Positions 39,309 through 47,335 of a stretch of 64,000 nucleotides of DNA are shown here, in pieces. A program made the translations under genes and the position numbers. Within the stretch, counting starts at the first letter, position 1; the number at the start of each line of letters is the position of its first letter. This DNA is from BOKV01 sp041397525 (GTDB taxonomy: Bacteria; Pseudomonadota; Alphaproteobacteria; Rhizobiales; Rhizobiaceae), in NCBI GenBank assembly GCA_041397525.1, contig JAWKWL010000001.1:496001-560000 (forward strand), read 5' to 3'. The notes below the pieces were generated by a model. The model was not told the origin of the DNA and did not search any database. It was given only the letters and a program-made list of their open reading frames with translations.

Positions 39309-39974
39309 TTGCGCATTTTGATTGTCGAAGACGATTCCCGCATCGCTTCTGATCTGTCTGCTGCACTGGCCGCAGCGGGTTATGTTCCGGAAGTCGCCAG
39401 TGACGGCGAGGACGCATGGTTTCGCGGCGATACCGAAGACTTCGGCGCTGTCATTCTGGATCTTGGCATGCCGCTGATGGACGGCCTTTCCATACTGCGC
39501 CAATGGCGCGCCAATTCACGCGACATGCCGATCCTTATCCTGACTGCGCGCGGAACCTGGACCGAGCGTGTCGAAGGCATTGAGGCTGGAGCCGACGACT
39601 ATTTGCCAAAGCCCTTCGAAATGGATGAACTGCTGGCAAGGTTGAGAGCCATCATTCGTCGCCGTGGCGGCTATTCCACTCCCAGGCTGGCTATCGGTGA
39701 AATCAGTCTCGACCCGCGCCGGATGCAGGTGACCAGGCGCGGGGTCCCGGTCCAGCTATCACCGCTGGAATACCGACTGGTCCACTATCTTATGCTCAAC
39801 AGCGGGCGCATCATCTCACAACAGGAACTCGCCGAACAACTCCAGGGAGACCTGTTCGAGCGCGAATCCAACGCCGTAGAGGTGCTGGTCGCCAGGGTCA
39901 GGCGCAAGCTTGGCACCACCGCAATAGAAACCCGGCGCGGTTATGGCTACATGTTTGGCCAGGAAACAGTCTGA
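39309..39974 (+). CDS. OmpR-family response regulator
   Basis: 221 aa. TTG start at 39309 (RILIVEDD follows directly; no ATG fits). Receiver domain with acidic pocket at 8-9, phospho-acceptor Asp51 (ILDLGMP), Lys101 (LPKPFE); then a winged-helix domain with QLSPLEYRLVHYLM and ETRRGYGYMF. Closest in style to PhoP/FeuP-type regulators. Coupled to the kinase 2 bp downstream. The TTG start may keep levels low. Confidence 0.93.
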   Translation: MRILIVEDDSRIASDLSAALAAAGYVPEVASDGEDAWFRGDTEDFGAVILDLGMPLMDGLSILRQWRANSRDMPILILTARGTWTERVEGIEAGADDYLPKPFEMDELLARLRAIIRRRGGYSTPRLAIGEISLDPRRMQVTRRGVPVQLSPLEYRLVHYLMLNSGRIISQQELAEQLQGDLFERESNAVEVLVARVRRKLGTTAIETRRGYGYMFGQETV

Positions 39975-39976
39975 TC

Positions 39977-41365
39977 ATGGCAGGTATGCCAACACTGCAA
40001 ATCCGCTCCCTGCGGACCAGGCTTCTTGTCTTTGCCTTTTCTGGCATCGCCATTTCGCTCATCGTTACCGGATTTGGCCTTTCAGCGCTGTTTGACCGCC
40101 ACCTGACGCGCCGCATCGGCACCGAGCTCGATACATATCTCGCCCAACTTGCCGGTAATCTCATCATCACGAGGCCCGGAGAAATTGAACTCCCTTTCGA
40201 TCCCGTCGACCCCAGGTTCGAAAAGGTGTTCTCCGGCCTTTATTGGCAAGTGGTCAATGAAGCCAGCGGCACGGTGCTGCGATCCAATTCTCTGTGGGAC
40301 GAGGCGATTAATCTTCCAACCGACCAGCCCGAGATCGGTGTGATTCACGAGCACAAGCTGCCGGGTCCCGCTGGCGAAAACCTGCTGGTTCACGAACGTC
40401 GCCTGCTGCTGGAAAGCGGGCAGTCAAACATCCCCGTGCGTATCGTGATTGCCATTGATTCCGCCGAACTTGCGGAACTAAAGAGTGACTTCCTCACCGA
40501 AACCATGACTGCTCTGGCAATTCTAGGCGCGCTCTTGTTTGCCGGTCTTTGGGTGCAGGTGCGCGTCGGCCTTGCGCCTTTGGACAGACTCCGCGATGGC
40601 GTAGCCGGTATTCGTGCCGGCCATGATCGGCAGTTGAGCCGCGAGCAGCCGGAAGAGGTCCTGCCACTGGTTGATGAAATCAATTTTCTTGTCGAGGCCA
40701 AGGAGAACGAGGCAGAGAAAGCCCGCAACCGCGCAGGTGACCTGGCGCACGGTCTCAAGACACCTCTCACCATTCTGTCGGGCGACATTCGCCGCCTTCG
40801 CGAGCAGGGCTCGCACAAGATCGCAGCCGACATAGAAAATGTCTCGAACATGATGCGACGCCATGTCGAGCGCCAGCTTGCGAAGGCCCGTCGCCGCTAC
40901 GGCGCACCCGGCAACGAAAGCCTGGATATTGCCAGCACCACTAGGCGGCTTGTCGCCACAATGTCCCGCCTTCCCGGTGCCGGGCACATTTCCTTCGAGG
41001 TTGAAATCCAGCCGGGATCAACCTGCGAACTGACCGCCGATGATTTCAACGACGTCGTTGGCAATTTGCTGGAAAATGCGGTGCGCGCGGCAAGATCGAA
41101 AGTAGCAATTTCGCTCACCCCTGCCCTGGGCGATGAGCCGCGTCGTTTTACGGTTGAGGACGATGGCCCCGGCGTTCCGGAGGCCAGGATGGGTGCCATC
41201 CTGACGCGGGGCAAACGCCTGGACGAAAAGTCCGGCGGCGCGGGTCTCGGCCTCGCAATCGTATCCGACATCCTTGAGGAATATGACACCAGCCTGGTGA
41301 CTGCCCGTTCGCAACTGGGCGGGCTTTCAATCGGATTTGCCCTTCCCGCCAACAATGCAGGTTAA
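39977..41365 (+). CDS. Sensor histidine kinase (PhoQ/FeuQ-like)
   Basis: 462 aa. Two membrane segments (about 13-35 and 172-193) enclose a periplasmic sensor of about 135 residues; then a HAMP-like region, the H-box GDLAHGLKTPLTILSGD with His258, and an ATPase domain with N box (NLLENAVRAA), DDGPGVPEARMG and GGAGLGLAIV. The AHGLKTPL H-box is of the PhoQ/FeuQ type. The signal is unknown; the PepSY protein encoded just upstream is a candidate accessory factor. Confidence 0.93.
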   Translation: MAGMPTLQIRSLRTRLLVFAFSGIAISLIVTGFGLSALFDRHLTRRIGTELDTYLAQLAGNLIITRPGEIELPFDPVDPRFEKVFSGLYWQVVNEASGTVLRSNSLWDEAINLPTDQPEIGVIHEHKLPGPAGENLLVHERRLLLESGQSNIPVRIVIAIDSAELAELKSDFLTETMTALAILGALLFAGLWVQVRVGLAPLDRLRDGVAGIRAGHDRQLSREQPEEVLPLVDEINFLVEAKENEAEKARNRAGDLAHGLKTPLTILSGDIRRLREQGSHKIAADIENVSNMMRRHVERQLAKARRRYGAPGNESLDIASTTRRLVATMSRLPGAGHISFEVEIQPGSTCELTADDFNDVVGNLLENAVRAARSKVAISLTPALGDEPRRFTVEDDGPGVPEARMGAILTRGKRLDEKSGGAGLGLAIVSDILEEYDTSLVTARSQLGGLSIGFALPANNAG

Positions 41366-41383
41366 CAAGATATTTTCAGCCAG

Positions 41384-41398
41384 TTAACTTCCGGTTAA
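41384..41398 (+). promoter_or_regulatory. Perfect CtrA-type box TTAA-N7-TTAA
   Basis: TTAA at 41384-41387 and TTAA at 41395-41398 with exactly 7 bp between, and the second half extended to TTAACCAT. This is the full consensus for the alphaproteobacterial cell-cycle regulator CtrA. A further TTAAC lies at 41362. The box ends 45 bp before a 62-aa gene, where it would overlap a -35 region. Confidence 0.7.
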
Positions 41399-41443
41399 CC
41401 ATGACCAATCTACCGTTGCGTCACCCAATGAGAGGTGAATGCA

Positions 41444-41632
41444 ATGGAATACCCGAACAAACCCACGATTACACGCTTTCAGGACGTTTTCCGGATCGTT
41501 GCTGAATTGCAATTGCTTGGAACCAGCGGTTCGGAGATTTACCGCCGCATGGTGGAAATTGGCAATGTCGATCTCGACGTTCTGGGAGAGGTGATGCGCC
41601 TGCTTTGCCCGCGCGAGACTCTCGCGGCCTGA
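41444..41632 (+). CDS. Small conserved-looking protein behind a CtrA box
   Basis: 62 aa. ATG at 41444 with GAGG 8 bp upstream; a GTG at 41435 is possible but has no site. Soluble, mostly helical: TRFQDVFRIVAELQLLGTSG then EIYRRMVEIGNVDLDVLGEVMRLLCP. No signal, no membrane segment, one Cys. No family recognised. The upstream CtrA-type box suggests expression late in the cell cycle, with division or motility genes. Confidence 0.65.
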   Translation: MEYPNKPTITRFQDVFRIVAELQLLGTSGSEIYRRMVEIGNVDLDVLGEVMRLLCPRETLAA

Positions 41633-41715
41633 CCAACCATACTGCCACTTGACATCATGGCCGCTTGCCGCAAGCTGGATGAGACGCCAGCACCCAAAAC
41701 CGCGAGCCTTGTGTC

Positions 41716-42717
41716 ATGAGCGAAAGCAACGTTCCTAACCTCGAACAGATAACAAGGGCATTCGATTTCACCCGCGGCGCAACCATAGAAACACCACTGC
41801 TTGAAGTAGAGGCGCTGGCAACCCTTTCCGGTGCGTCTCGCGTCTTTGTAAAACCGGAGAGCCTGCAGCGTACCGGCTCCTTCAAGTTCCGCGGCGCATA
41901 CTGGCGGGTCAACCAACTGACCCCTGCTGAAAAGAAACGCGGTGTGGTCGCTTATTCCTCTGGCAACTTCGCCCAGGGGCTGGCCGCGGCAGCCCGCATT
42001 GCCGATATTCCCTGTACAATCGTGATGCCTTTTGACGCGCCGCAAGCCAAGCGCGAGGGAGCCGAAAGCTTTGGCGCGCGCATCGTGCTGTCAGAACACG
42101 GCGACAAACCGCGCGAGGAAGTGGCAAGTGCCATGGCAAGGCAAATCTCTCAGGAAGAGGGTCTGACGCTCCTGCATCCTTTTGACGATTCAAGCATTGT
42201 AGCGGGTCAGGCGGGTGCCGGGCTTGAAGCGCTGGAGCAGTTTGACCGGCTTGGCCTCCCCTACCCCGACACCGTATTTTGTTGTGTCGGCGGTGGTGGC
42301 CTTGTTGGTGGGGTTTCCCTCGCCTTTCACTACCGCTCTTCATCCACCAAGGTAATTGCCGTTGAACCGGATGGTTATGACGGCATGGGACAATCCCTGG
42401 ACGCCAGCACAATAACCCGCGCCATCTCATCCAATCCCACCATTTGCGATGCTTTGCAGGCAACTGCACCCGGCAGCGCACCTTTTGCGGCGGTGACCAA
42501 AGCCGGGATCGGTCACGTCAGTGTATCCGATGGGGCAGTCAGGCGGGCAATGCGTATGGCCTTCGAAACAATGAAACTCGTGCTGGAGCCTTCCGGCGCA
42601 ATCGCCATTGCAGCGCTTCTTGAATCAGGAAGGCAATTCGAGAGCAAGACCGTGCTTTGTTATGCGACCGGCGGCAATATCACTTTCGAGAATTTTTCGA
42701 ACTTGCTTGCTGCCTGA
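41716..42717 (+). CDS. Threonine/serine dehydratase-like PLP enzyme
   Basis: 333 aa fold-type II PLP enzyme. PLP lysine in SFKFRGA (Lys57), phosphate loop GGGGLVGG at 192-199, SSGNFAQGLA. Threonine dehydratase or serine/threonine racemase-like by length: it lacks the C-terminal ACT regulatory domain of biosynthetic IlvA, so a catabolic dehydratase or racemase is more likely. The usual SSGNHGQA has Phe-Ala in place of His-Gly. Start ATG at 41716. Confidence 0.85.
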   Translation: MSESNVPNLEQITRAFDFTRGATIETPLLEVEALATLSGASRVFVKPESLQRTGSFKFRGAYWRVNQLTPAEKKRGVVAYSSGNFAQGLAAAARIADIPCTIVMPFDAPQAKREGAESFGARIVLSEHGDKPREEVASAMARQISQEEGLTLLHPFDDSSIVAGQAGAGLEALEQFDRLGLPYPDTVFCCVGGGGLVGGVSLAFHYRSSSTKVIAVEPDGYDGMGQSLDASTITRAISSNPTICDALQATAPGSAPFAAVTKAGIGHVSVSDGAVRRAMRMAFETMKLVLEPSGAIAIAALLESGRQFESKTVLCYATGGNITFENFSNLLAA

Positions 42718-42750
42718 CCATTCGGACGGACAGGCGTCGGCAATCGGAAT

Positions 42751-43359
42751 TCACAGCCGGCGCAGATATGCCCCGCGCATGCTGCCGCGCGGCACGTCCT
42801 GGCCAAGTTCCAGAACCCAGAAATGCGTATAGCGAGGGTTCGTTCCCGACACATTGAACGCATAGGCTATCCCGGCGAGATTGTAACGCGGACGCAGCAA
42901 TATCTCGCGATGCTTGGGAGAGTTCAGCCAGCCCTCGATCGCGTCTGCCATGGAACCATATCCAACGCCGAGATTTTCACCCGCCGAGCCCTCAAAGCCA
43001 GCCGCTGCCATCCGCACCGGGAACTTTGTGGAAGGGCCGAATTCATGCCCGAACTTGCCGGTTCGCGCCATGTAGTCTGCATGTGTCTGAGCCGCACGTT
43101 GCAGCCTCAGATCCGGCTGGAAACCGGACAACATGAACCTGGCGCGCGTTGCGTTGATTTCCGCAAGTCCCGCCGAGGGATCAAAATCAAGCGGCTTGAC
43201 ACCGGGAGGTGCCGATTTTCGGCCCGCATGGCTGGACGATGCCTGGCGCCCGATGGCAGCACAGCCACTCAGCATGGCACTGCCTGTAATCAGACCGATA
43301 CCGGAGATGAATTGTCGCCTGTCATGAGCAGGCACGGAGGGGATACGCAAAACTGACAT
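42751..43359 (-). CDS. CAP/SCP-domain lipoprotein with Tat-like signal
   Basis: 202 aa from the ATG at 43359 (an ATG at 43389 would add ten residues). DRRQFISG followed by a hydrophobic run and MLSGC gives a twin-arginine-style signal joined to a lipobox (Cys33). The CAP domain covers about 60-200: INATRARFML, AAQTHADYMARTGKFGHEFG, AGENLGVGYGSM and WLNSPKHREILLRPRYNLAG. Bacterial CAP proteins are cell-surface or periplasmic; the activity is not known. Confidence 0.85.
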   Translation of the reverse strand: MSVLRIPSVPAHDRRQFISGIGLITGSAMLSGCAAIGRQASSSHAGRKSAPPGVKPLDFDPSAGLAEINATRARFMLSGFQPDLRLQRAAQTHADYMARTGKFGHEFGPSTKFPVRMAAAGFEGSAGENLGVGYGSMADAIEGWLNSPKHREILLRPRYNLAGIAYAFNVSGTNPRYTHFWVLELGQDVPRGSMRGAYLRRL

Positions 43360-43663
43360 GCATTGTCCGGTACGCTTGAACATGGACATAACAATGGCCC
43401 CGGGCGGGCTTAGCCTTCAAAATTTAGCAAAATGCTTTACAGCCGGTTAACCCCTTGTCCCTGCCCCCGCGTGTTGGGGTTCCCTGCAACAGTCATAACC
43501 GGGGTACAACCGGCAGATGAACGAACATTGCCGAACAAGCAGCGTCCGGCTGTATTGCACCCCCTAATTCTGGGGGATTGCACAAATGACCGGCTCCACC
43601 ATAAAATTTACGTCGCGGTAGTCACAAGCGCCCCAAAGGCCTTTTTCTCACCACGGCACCGCC

Positions 43664-43704
43664 AACTGCCCAGTCCCTTTTGTGGGTTGGGACTGGGCAG
43701 TTTT
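43664..43704 (+). terminator. Strong intrinsic terminator in the gap before terC
   Basis: A perfect 12-bp stem CTGCCCAGTCCC (43666-43677) and GGGACTGGGCAG (43689-43700), extended by AA/TT, 11-nt loop, then TTTT. No protein gene on the plus strand ends nearby, so the transcript it ends is either a small RNA starting after about 43390 or a terC leader. Upstream (43440-43660) there are further C-rich/G-rich hairpins, for example CCCCC/GGGGG around 43560-43576, but no family was recognised. Confidence 0.7.
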
Positions 43705-43929
43705 CCATTTTACGGTTTTTCCAGCTTGCATTTCAAATCCGACAAAGGTGTATCTTCGACGGACCGGGAAAAATTGCATTTCCTTTCCGCTTGAAGTATC
43801 AAGCCGTTAATCCCACATCTGGGACGCACGAGGTTTTCATGCGATCCGGAAGTCGGCCCGATCACGCCTCGTGCATGACCAAGACGGTGATGAACCGTCA
43901 AATTTTCAGCCCGGCAACCGGACGTCAAT
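43705..43929 (+). other. Structured terC leader region
   Basis: Noncoding stretch with three hairpins in a row: TCCCA/TGGGA (43811-43824), GCACGAGG/CCTCGTGC closing 43826-43874, and GACGGT/ACCGTC (43883-43899) followed by AAATTTTC. terC genes are often controlled by the manganese yybP-ykoY riboswitch, but the hallmark GGGGAGUA and AUACUC-type loops of that class are not visible here. Confidence 0.4.
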
Positions 43930-44991
43930 ATGCAAATGCTCGTAACGGAAGTGATGGGAACCGAGATCTGGCTCTGGATCGGGTTTCTGGTGCTGGTACT
44001 CGGCCTCATGGCTTTCGATCTTGGCATTCTGCACAAGAAGTCGCATGTGATCGGCGCCAAGGAGAGCCTCAAACTCGCTTCGTTTTATGTCAGCCTGGCA
44101 TTTCTTTTCGGAATATTCCTGTATTTTTACAAGGGAGCCGACACGGCTTTTCTGTTCCTGACGGGTTACGTTGTCGAGCAGAGCCTGTCACTTGACAACA
44201 TCTTTGTCATCGCAGTGATCCTTACCTATTTCGCCATTCCACGCGAGCTCCAGCACCGTGTCCTCTTCTACGGGATATTGGGCGTGATCGTCCTTCGTGG
44301 GGTGATGATTCTGGCCGGCGCCGCCGTTCTCAACCAGTTTCACTGGATACTGTATTTCTTCGCGGCCTTCCTGATTGTCACAGGCATCAAAATGTTGATG
44401 GCGGACGATGACGACTACAATGTCGAAAAGAACTGGGTGCTGAAATTCCTGCGCCGCCATTTCCGGGTAACAGAGAAACTGCATGGCGACAGCTTTGTTG
44501 TTCACGAAATCGACGCACGGACCGGTCGCAGCCACTGGCACGTGACACCACTCTTGCTGGCGCTATGCGTCATCGAAGTCGCTGATGTCATCTTCGCAGT
44601 CGACAGCATTCCGGCAATCTTTGCCATCACAACCGACCCCTTCATTGTCTTCACATCCAACATCTTCGCCATTCTCGGCTTGCGTTCGATGTTTTTCGCC
44701 CTCTCGGCGCTCATACACCGCTTCCGATATCTCAAATACTCCCTGTCGATAGTCCTGGTCTTCATTGGAGCCAAGATCCTGCTGGCCGATTTTGCCGGGA
44801 TCAGGATTTCTGACGGTCTTTCGCTTGCCATCACACTCGGACTTCTGGTCGGCGGCATCATTGTTTCAATGATCCGCACAGAGGGTGAACCGCTTGAAAT
44901 CATTGGTGACAAGGTCGAACTCGAAAATCAGGTCATGCTGGCAAGTGGGACAGGAGATATCTCCGGCTCCAATTCAGACAGGCAAGCCTGA
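43930..44991 (+). CDS. TerC/Alx-family membrane protein (likely Mn2+ exporter)
   Basis: 353 aa with about eight to nine membrane segments. TerC hallmarks: GYVVEQSLSLDNIFVIAVI and IEVADVIFAVDSIPAIFAIT, both carrying conserved acidic residues (the second with two Asp). In bacteria these proteins export manganese or help metalate exported enzymes. Start ATG at 43930; ATGs at 43936 and 43957 are alternatives. Confidence 0.9.
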   Translation: MQMLVTEVMGTEIWLWIGFLVLVLGLMAFDLGILHKKSHVIGAKESLKLASFYVSLAFLFGIFLYFYKGADTAFLFLTGYVVEQSLSLDNIFVIAVILTYFAIPRELQHRVLFYGILGVIVLRGVMILAGAAVLNQFHWILYFFAAFLIVTGIKMLMADDDDYNVEKNWVLKFLRRHFRVTEKLHGDSFVVHEIDARTGRSHWHVTPLLLALCVIEVADVIFAVDSIPAIFAITTDPFIVFTSNIFAILGLRSMFFALSALIHRFRYLKYSLSIVLVFIGAKILLADFAGIRISDGLSLAITLGLLVGGIIVSMIRTEGEPLEIIGDKVELENQVMLASGTGDISGSNSDRQA

Positions 44992-45113
44992 ACTGCCAGA
45001 AAAGAGCATGAAATTAGTTTGGCAAGCGCGGTTGCTTTGCCAGCAAAATGCCATAATGCGGGATCATCTGGTATTGCGTCACGATTTCCGTGACTTCAAC
45101 CCGGACAACTGAG

Positions 45114-45398
45114 ATGACTTCCCCCACCAGCGCCGACACAAGCTCGCCGGCACAGCGCAAGGCGGATCTGACTTCTGCAGCCCTTTCCACTCTCTTCATC
45201 GTTGTTTTCATCTGCACCGAGATTTGGATTGTTGTTGGCGTGACCGAATGGTCCATCGTCAGCCTGCTTGGGCTTGGCGAATATGGCTATATCGTCTTGT
45301 CCGTAATCCTGTTTCCGTTGGCAGCATGGGCCAGCTGGAAAACCGCCACGCTTGCCTGGAGCGCTGAACGCGAATTGGCGATGCAGGCGGCTGGTTGA
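45114..45398 (+). CDS. Small membrane protein, two predicted spans
   Basis: 94 aa. Hydrophilic N-terminus to about 25, then two hydrophobic segments (about 27-45 and 55-75, ILFPLAAWASWKTATLAW). No family recognised. ATG at 45114; a GTG at 45090 is in frame but lacks a site. Convergent with yqeY. Confidence 0.7.
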   Translation: MTSPTSADTSSPAQRKADLTSAALSTLFIVVFICTEIWIVVGVTEWSIVSLLGLGEYGYIVLSVILFPLAAWASWKTATLAWSAERELAMQAAG

Positions 45399-45432
45399 CC
45401 GCCAGCCCGCCTTGATTTCCTGAAACCGGATT

Positions 45433-45885
45433 TCAGCCGCCCAGCTCTGCCTTGATCAGGGCGCCAGCCTTGCCCATGTCGATCTGGCCACGGTAATGCT
45501 CTTTAAGATAGGCCATCACCTTGCCCATGTCGCGCAGCGATGCTGCCTGCGTTTCAGCAATCGCCGTCTTGACGGCTTGCGCTGATCCCGCCTCGTCAAG
45601 CTGGCGCGGCAGGAATTCACGGATGATTTCGATTTCCTCGAGTTCCTGTGCTTCGAGGTCAGCACGCCCCCCTTCGCGGTAAAGCCGTGAGCTTTCCTCA
45701 CGCTGCTTCACCATCTTGGTCAGGATGTCCAGGATTTCCTCGTCGTCCGCCTTGTCCTTGCCCTTGCCGCGAAGCGCAATGTCACGATCAGTAATGGCGG
45801 CATTAACGAGCCTGAGTGTTGCAACTCTTCTTCTGGCTTGTGCCTTTTGAGCTTCCTTGAGTTCGGCAGAGATTCGGTTTCGCAT
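45433..45885 (-). CDS. yqeY: GatB/YqeY-domain protein
   Basis: 150 aa. Typical YqeY wording: RISAELKEAQKAQARRRVATLRLVNAAI, EILDILTKMVKQREES, RADLEAQELEEIEIIREFLP, DMGKVMAYLKEHYRGQIDMGKAG. Related to the tRNA-binding tail of GatB; probably assists tRNA amidation or aminoacylation. ATG at 45885 chosen because GGAG lies 6 bp upstream; ATG 45897 is less likely. Divergent from carA, as is common in Rhizobiales. Confidence 0.92.
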   Translation of the reverse strand: MRNRISAELKEAQKAQARRRVATLRLVNAAITDRDIALRGKGKDKADDEEILDILTKMVKQREESSRLYREGGRADLEAQELEEIEIIREFLPRQLDEAGSAQAVKTAIAETQAASLRDMGKVMAYLKEHYRGQIDMGKAGALIKAELGG

Positions 45886-45996
45886 CACAGGCTCCATGGG
45901 ACAGCTTCGAGCATAGCGACAACATGGCGTTTTCGCAATACTGGAAACTTAGACTAAACCCATGAATTCATTGAATAAAATAATACACAGGCTTGG

Positions 45997-46025
45997 TTGA
46001 CGCTGTTTCGCACTTAATCTAGTTT
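45997..46025 (+). promoter_or_regulatory. Candidate carA promoter
   Basis: TTGACG (45997-46002), 17 bp, TAGTTT (46020-46025), in the 246-bp yqeY-carA gap and about 100 bp before the carA start. Moderate match. Confidence 0.5.
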
Positions 46026-46131
46026 GCCCGCTCAGCTAAGACAAAAAATGCAAACACGCAGTGCCCGTCCGCAAACGGAATGCCGAGGCTCGACCATGAC
46101 TGCCGCTCAACCGCTGACAGGATCCTTCCCG

Positions 46132-47331
46132 ATGACGACTCCTCCTTGGACAAGCAACAATCCCACAGCAGTCCTGGTACTCGCCGATGGCACGGTAATC
46201 GAGGGTACTGGCGCCGGGGCAAGCGGTATCGCAACCGCTGAAGTCTGCTTTAATACCGCAATTACCGGCTATCAGGAAATCCTGACTGATCCCTCTTACG
46301 CAGGACAGATCGTTGCCTTCACCTTCCCGCATATCGGTAATGTCGGCACGAACACCGAAGACCTGGAAACACTGAACACCGCATCCGCGTCGCGCGTTGC
46401 TGGTGCCGTGTTCAAGGCAGAAATCACCAATCCGTCAAATTACCGTTCGGCGAGCCATTTCAATGACTGGCTCAAGCAGCGCAACATCATCGCGATGACC
46501 GGTATCGATACTCGTGCGCTCACCGCATTGATCCGCGAGAAGGGCCTCGCCAATGCGGTGATTGCCCATGATCCCGACGGCAATTTCGACATTGCAGCAC
46601 TGAAGGCCAAGGCCGCGCAATGGGCTGGCCTTGAAGGGGCTGACCTTGCCATTGGCGTAACTTCCGGCCAGATGTCGCAATGGAGTGAAACGCCATGGGT
46701 TTGGAATGAAGGCTTTGGCGGGCGCAAGGATGAGACCTTCCATATCGTTGCGATAGACTATGGCATCAAGCGCAATATCCTGCGCCTGGTTGCTGGCCTG
46801 GGCGGCAGGCTCACGGTGTTGCCGGCAACTGCGACTGCCGGGGAAGTTCTCGCCCACAAGCCCGATGGCGTTTTCCTGTCCAATGGCCCCGGCGATCCGG
46901 CAGCGACCGGTGACGCTTACGCGATCCAGACCATTCGCGGTGTCCTTGCAAGCGGGGTGCCGGTATTCGGCATTTGCCTCGGCCACCAGATGCTGGCGCT
47001 GGCGCTTGGTGCAAAGACCATGAAGATGCACCAGGGCCATCACGGCGCCAACCATCCGGTCATGGATCACACCACCGGCAAGGTCGAGATTGTTTCGATG
47101 AACCACGGTTTCGCAGTCGATGCCAACAGCCTTCCCGAGGGTGTCAGCGAAACCCATGTGTCGCTGTTCGACGGCACAAATTGTGGACTCGCCGTCGAAG
47201 GCAAGCCGGTATTCTCGGTGCAGCATCACCCGGAAGCCTCCCCCGGCCCGCAGGACAGCCATTATCTTTTTGTCCGCTTTGCCAACCTTATTCGTGAGCG
47301 CAAAGGATTTCCCGCAATGGCGGAGCGCTGA
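46132..47331 (+). CDS. carA: Carbamoyl phosphate synthase small subunit
   Basis: 399 aa glutaminase subunit supplying ammonia to CarB for arginine and pyrimidine synthesis. N-terminal domain AVLVLADGTVIEG, FNTAITGYQEILTDPSY; class I amidotransferase domain with FGICLGHQMLALALG (nucleophile Cys) and QHHPEASPGP (catalytic His, with downstream acidic partner). Start ATG 46132 aligns best with relatives; an in-frame ATG at 46096 also has a fair ribosome site. carB lies 5.6 kb downstream rather than next to it. Confidence 0.96.
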   Translation: MTTPPWTSNNPTAVLVLADGTVIEGTGAGASGIATAEVCFNTAITGYQEILTDPSYAGQIVAFTFPHIGNVGTNTEDLETLNTASASRVAGAVFKAEITNPSNYRSASHFNDWLKQRNIIAMTGIDTRALTALIREKGLANAVIAHDPDGNFDIAALKAKAAQWAGLEGADLAIGVTSGQMSQWSETPWVWNEGFGGRKDETFHIVAIDYGIKRNILRLVAGLGGRLTVLPATATAGEVLAHKPDGVFLSNGPGDPAATGDAYAIQTIRGVLASGVPVFGICLGHQMLALALGAKTMKMHQGHHGANHPVMDHTTGKVEIVSMNHGFAVDANSLPEGVSETHVSLFDGTNCGLAVEGKPVFSVQHHPEASPGPQDSHYLFVRFANLIRERKGFPAMAER

Positions 47332-47335
47332 CGGG

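Noticed and set aside
43432..43794. 120-codon plus-strand frame before terC
   Set aside because: It crosses the strong terminator, has no ribosome site and an unlikely amino-acid make-up.
43705..43929. Manganese yybP-ykoY riboswitch in front of terC
   Set aside because: Expected by context, but the characteristic loop sequences are not visible, so only a structured leader is listed.
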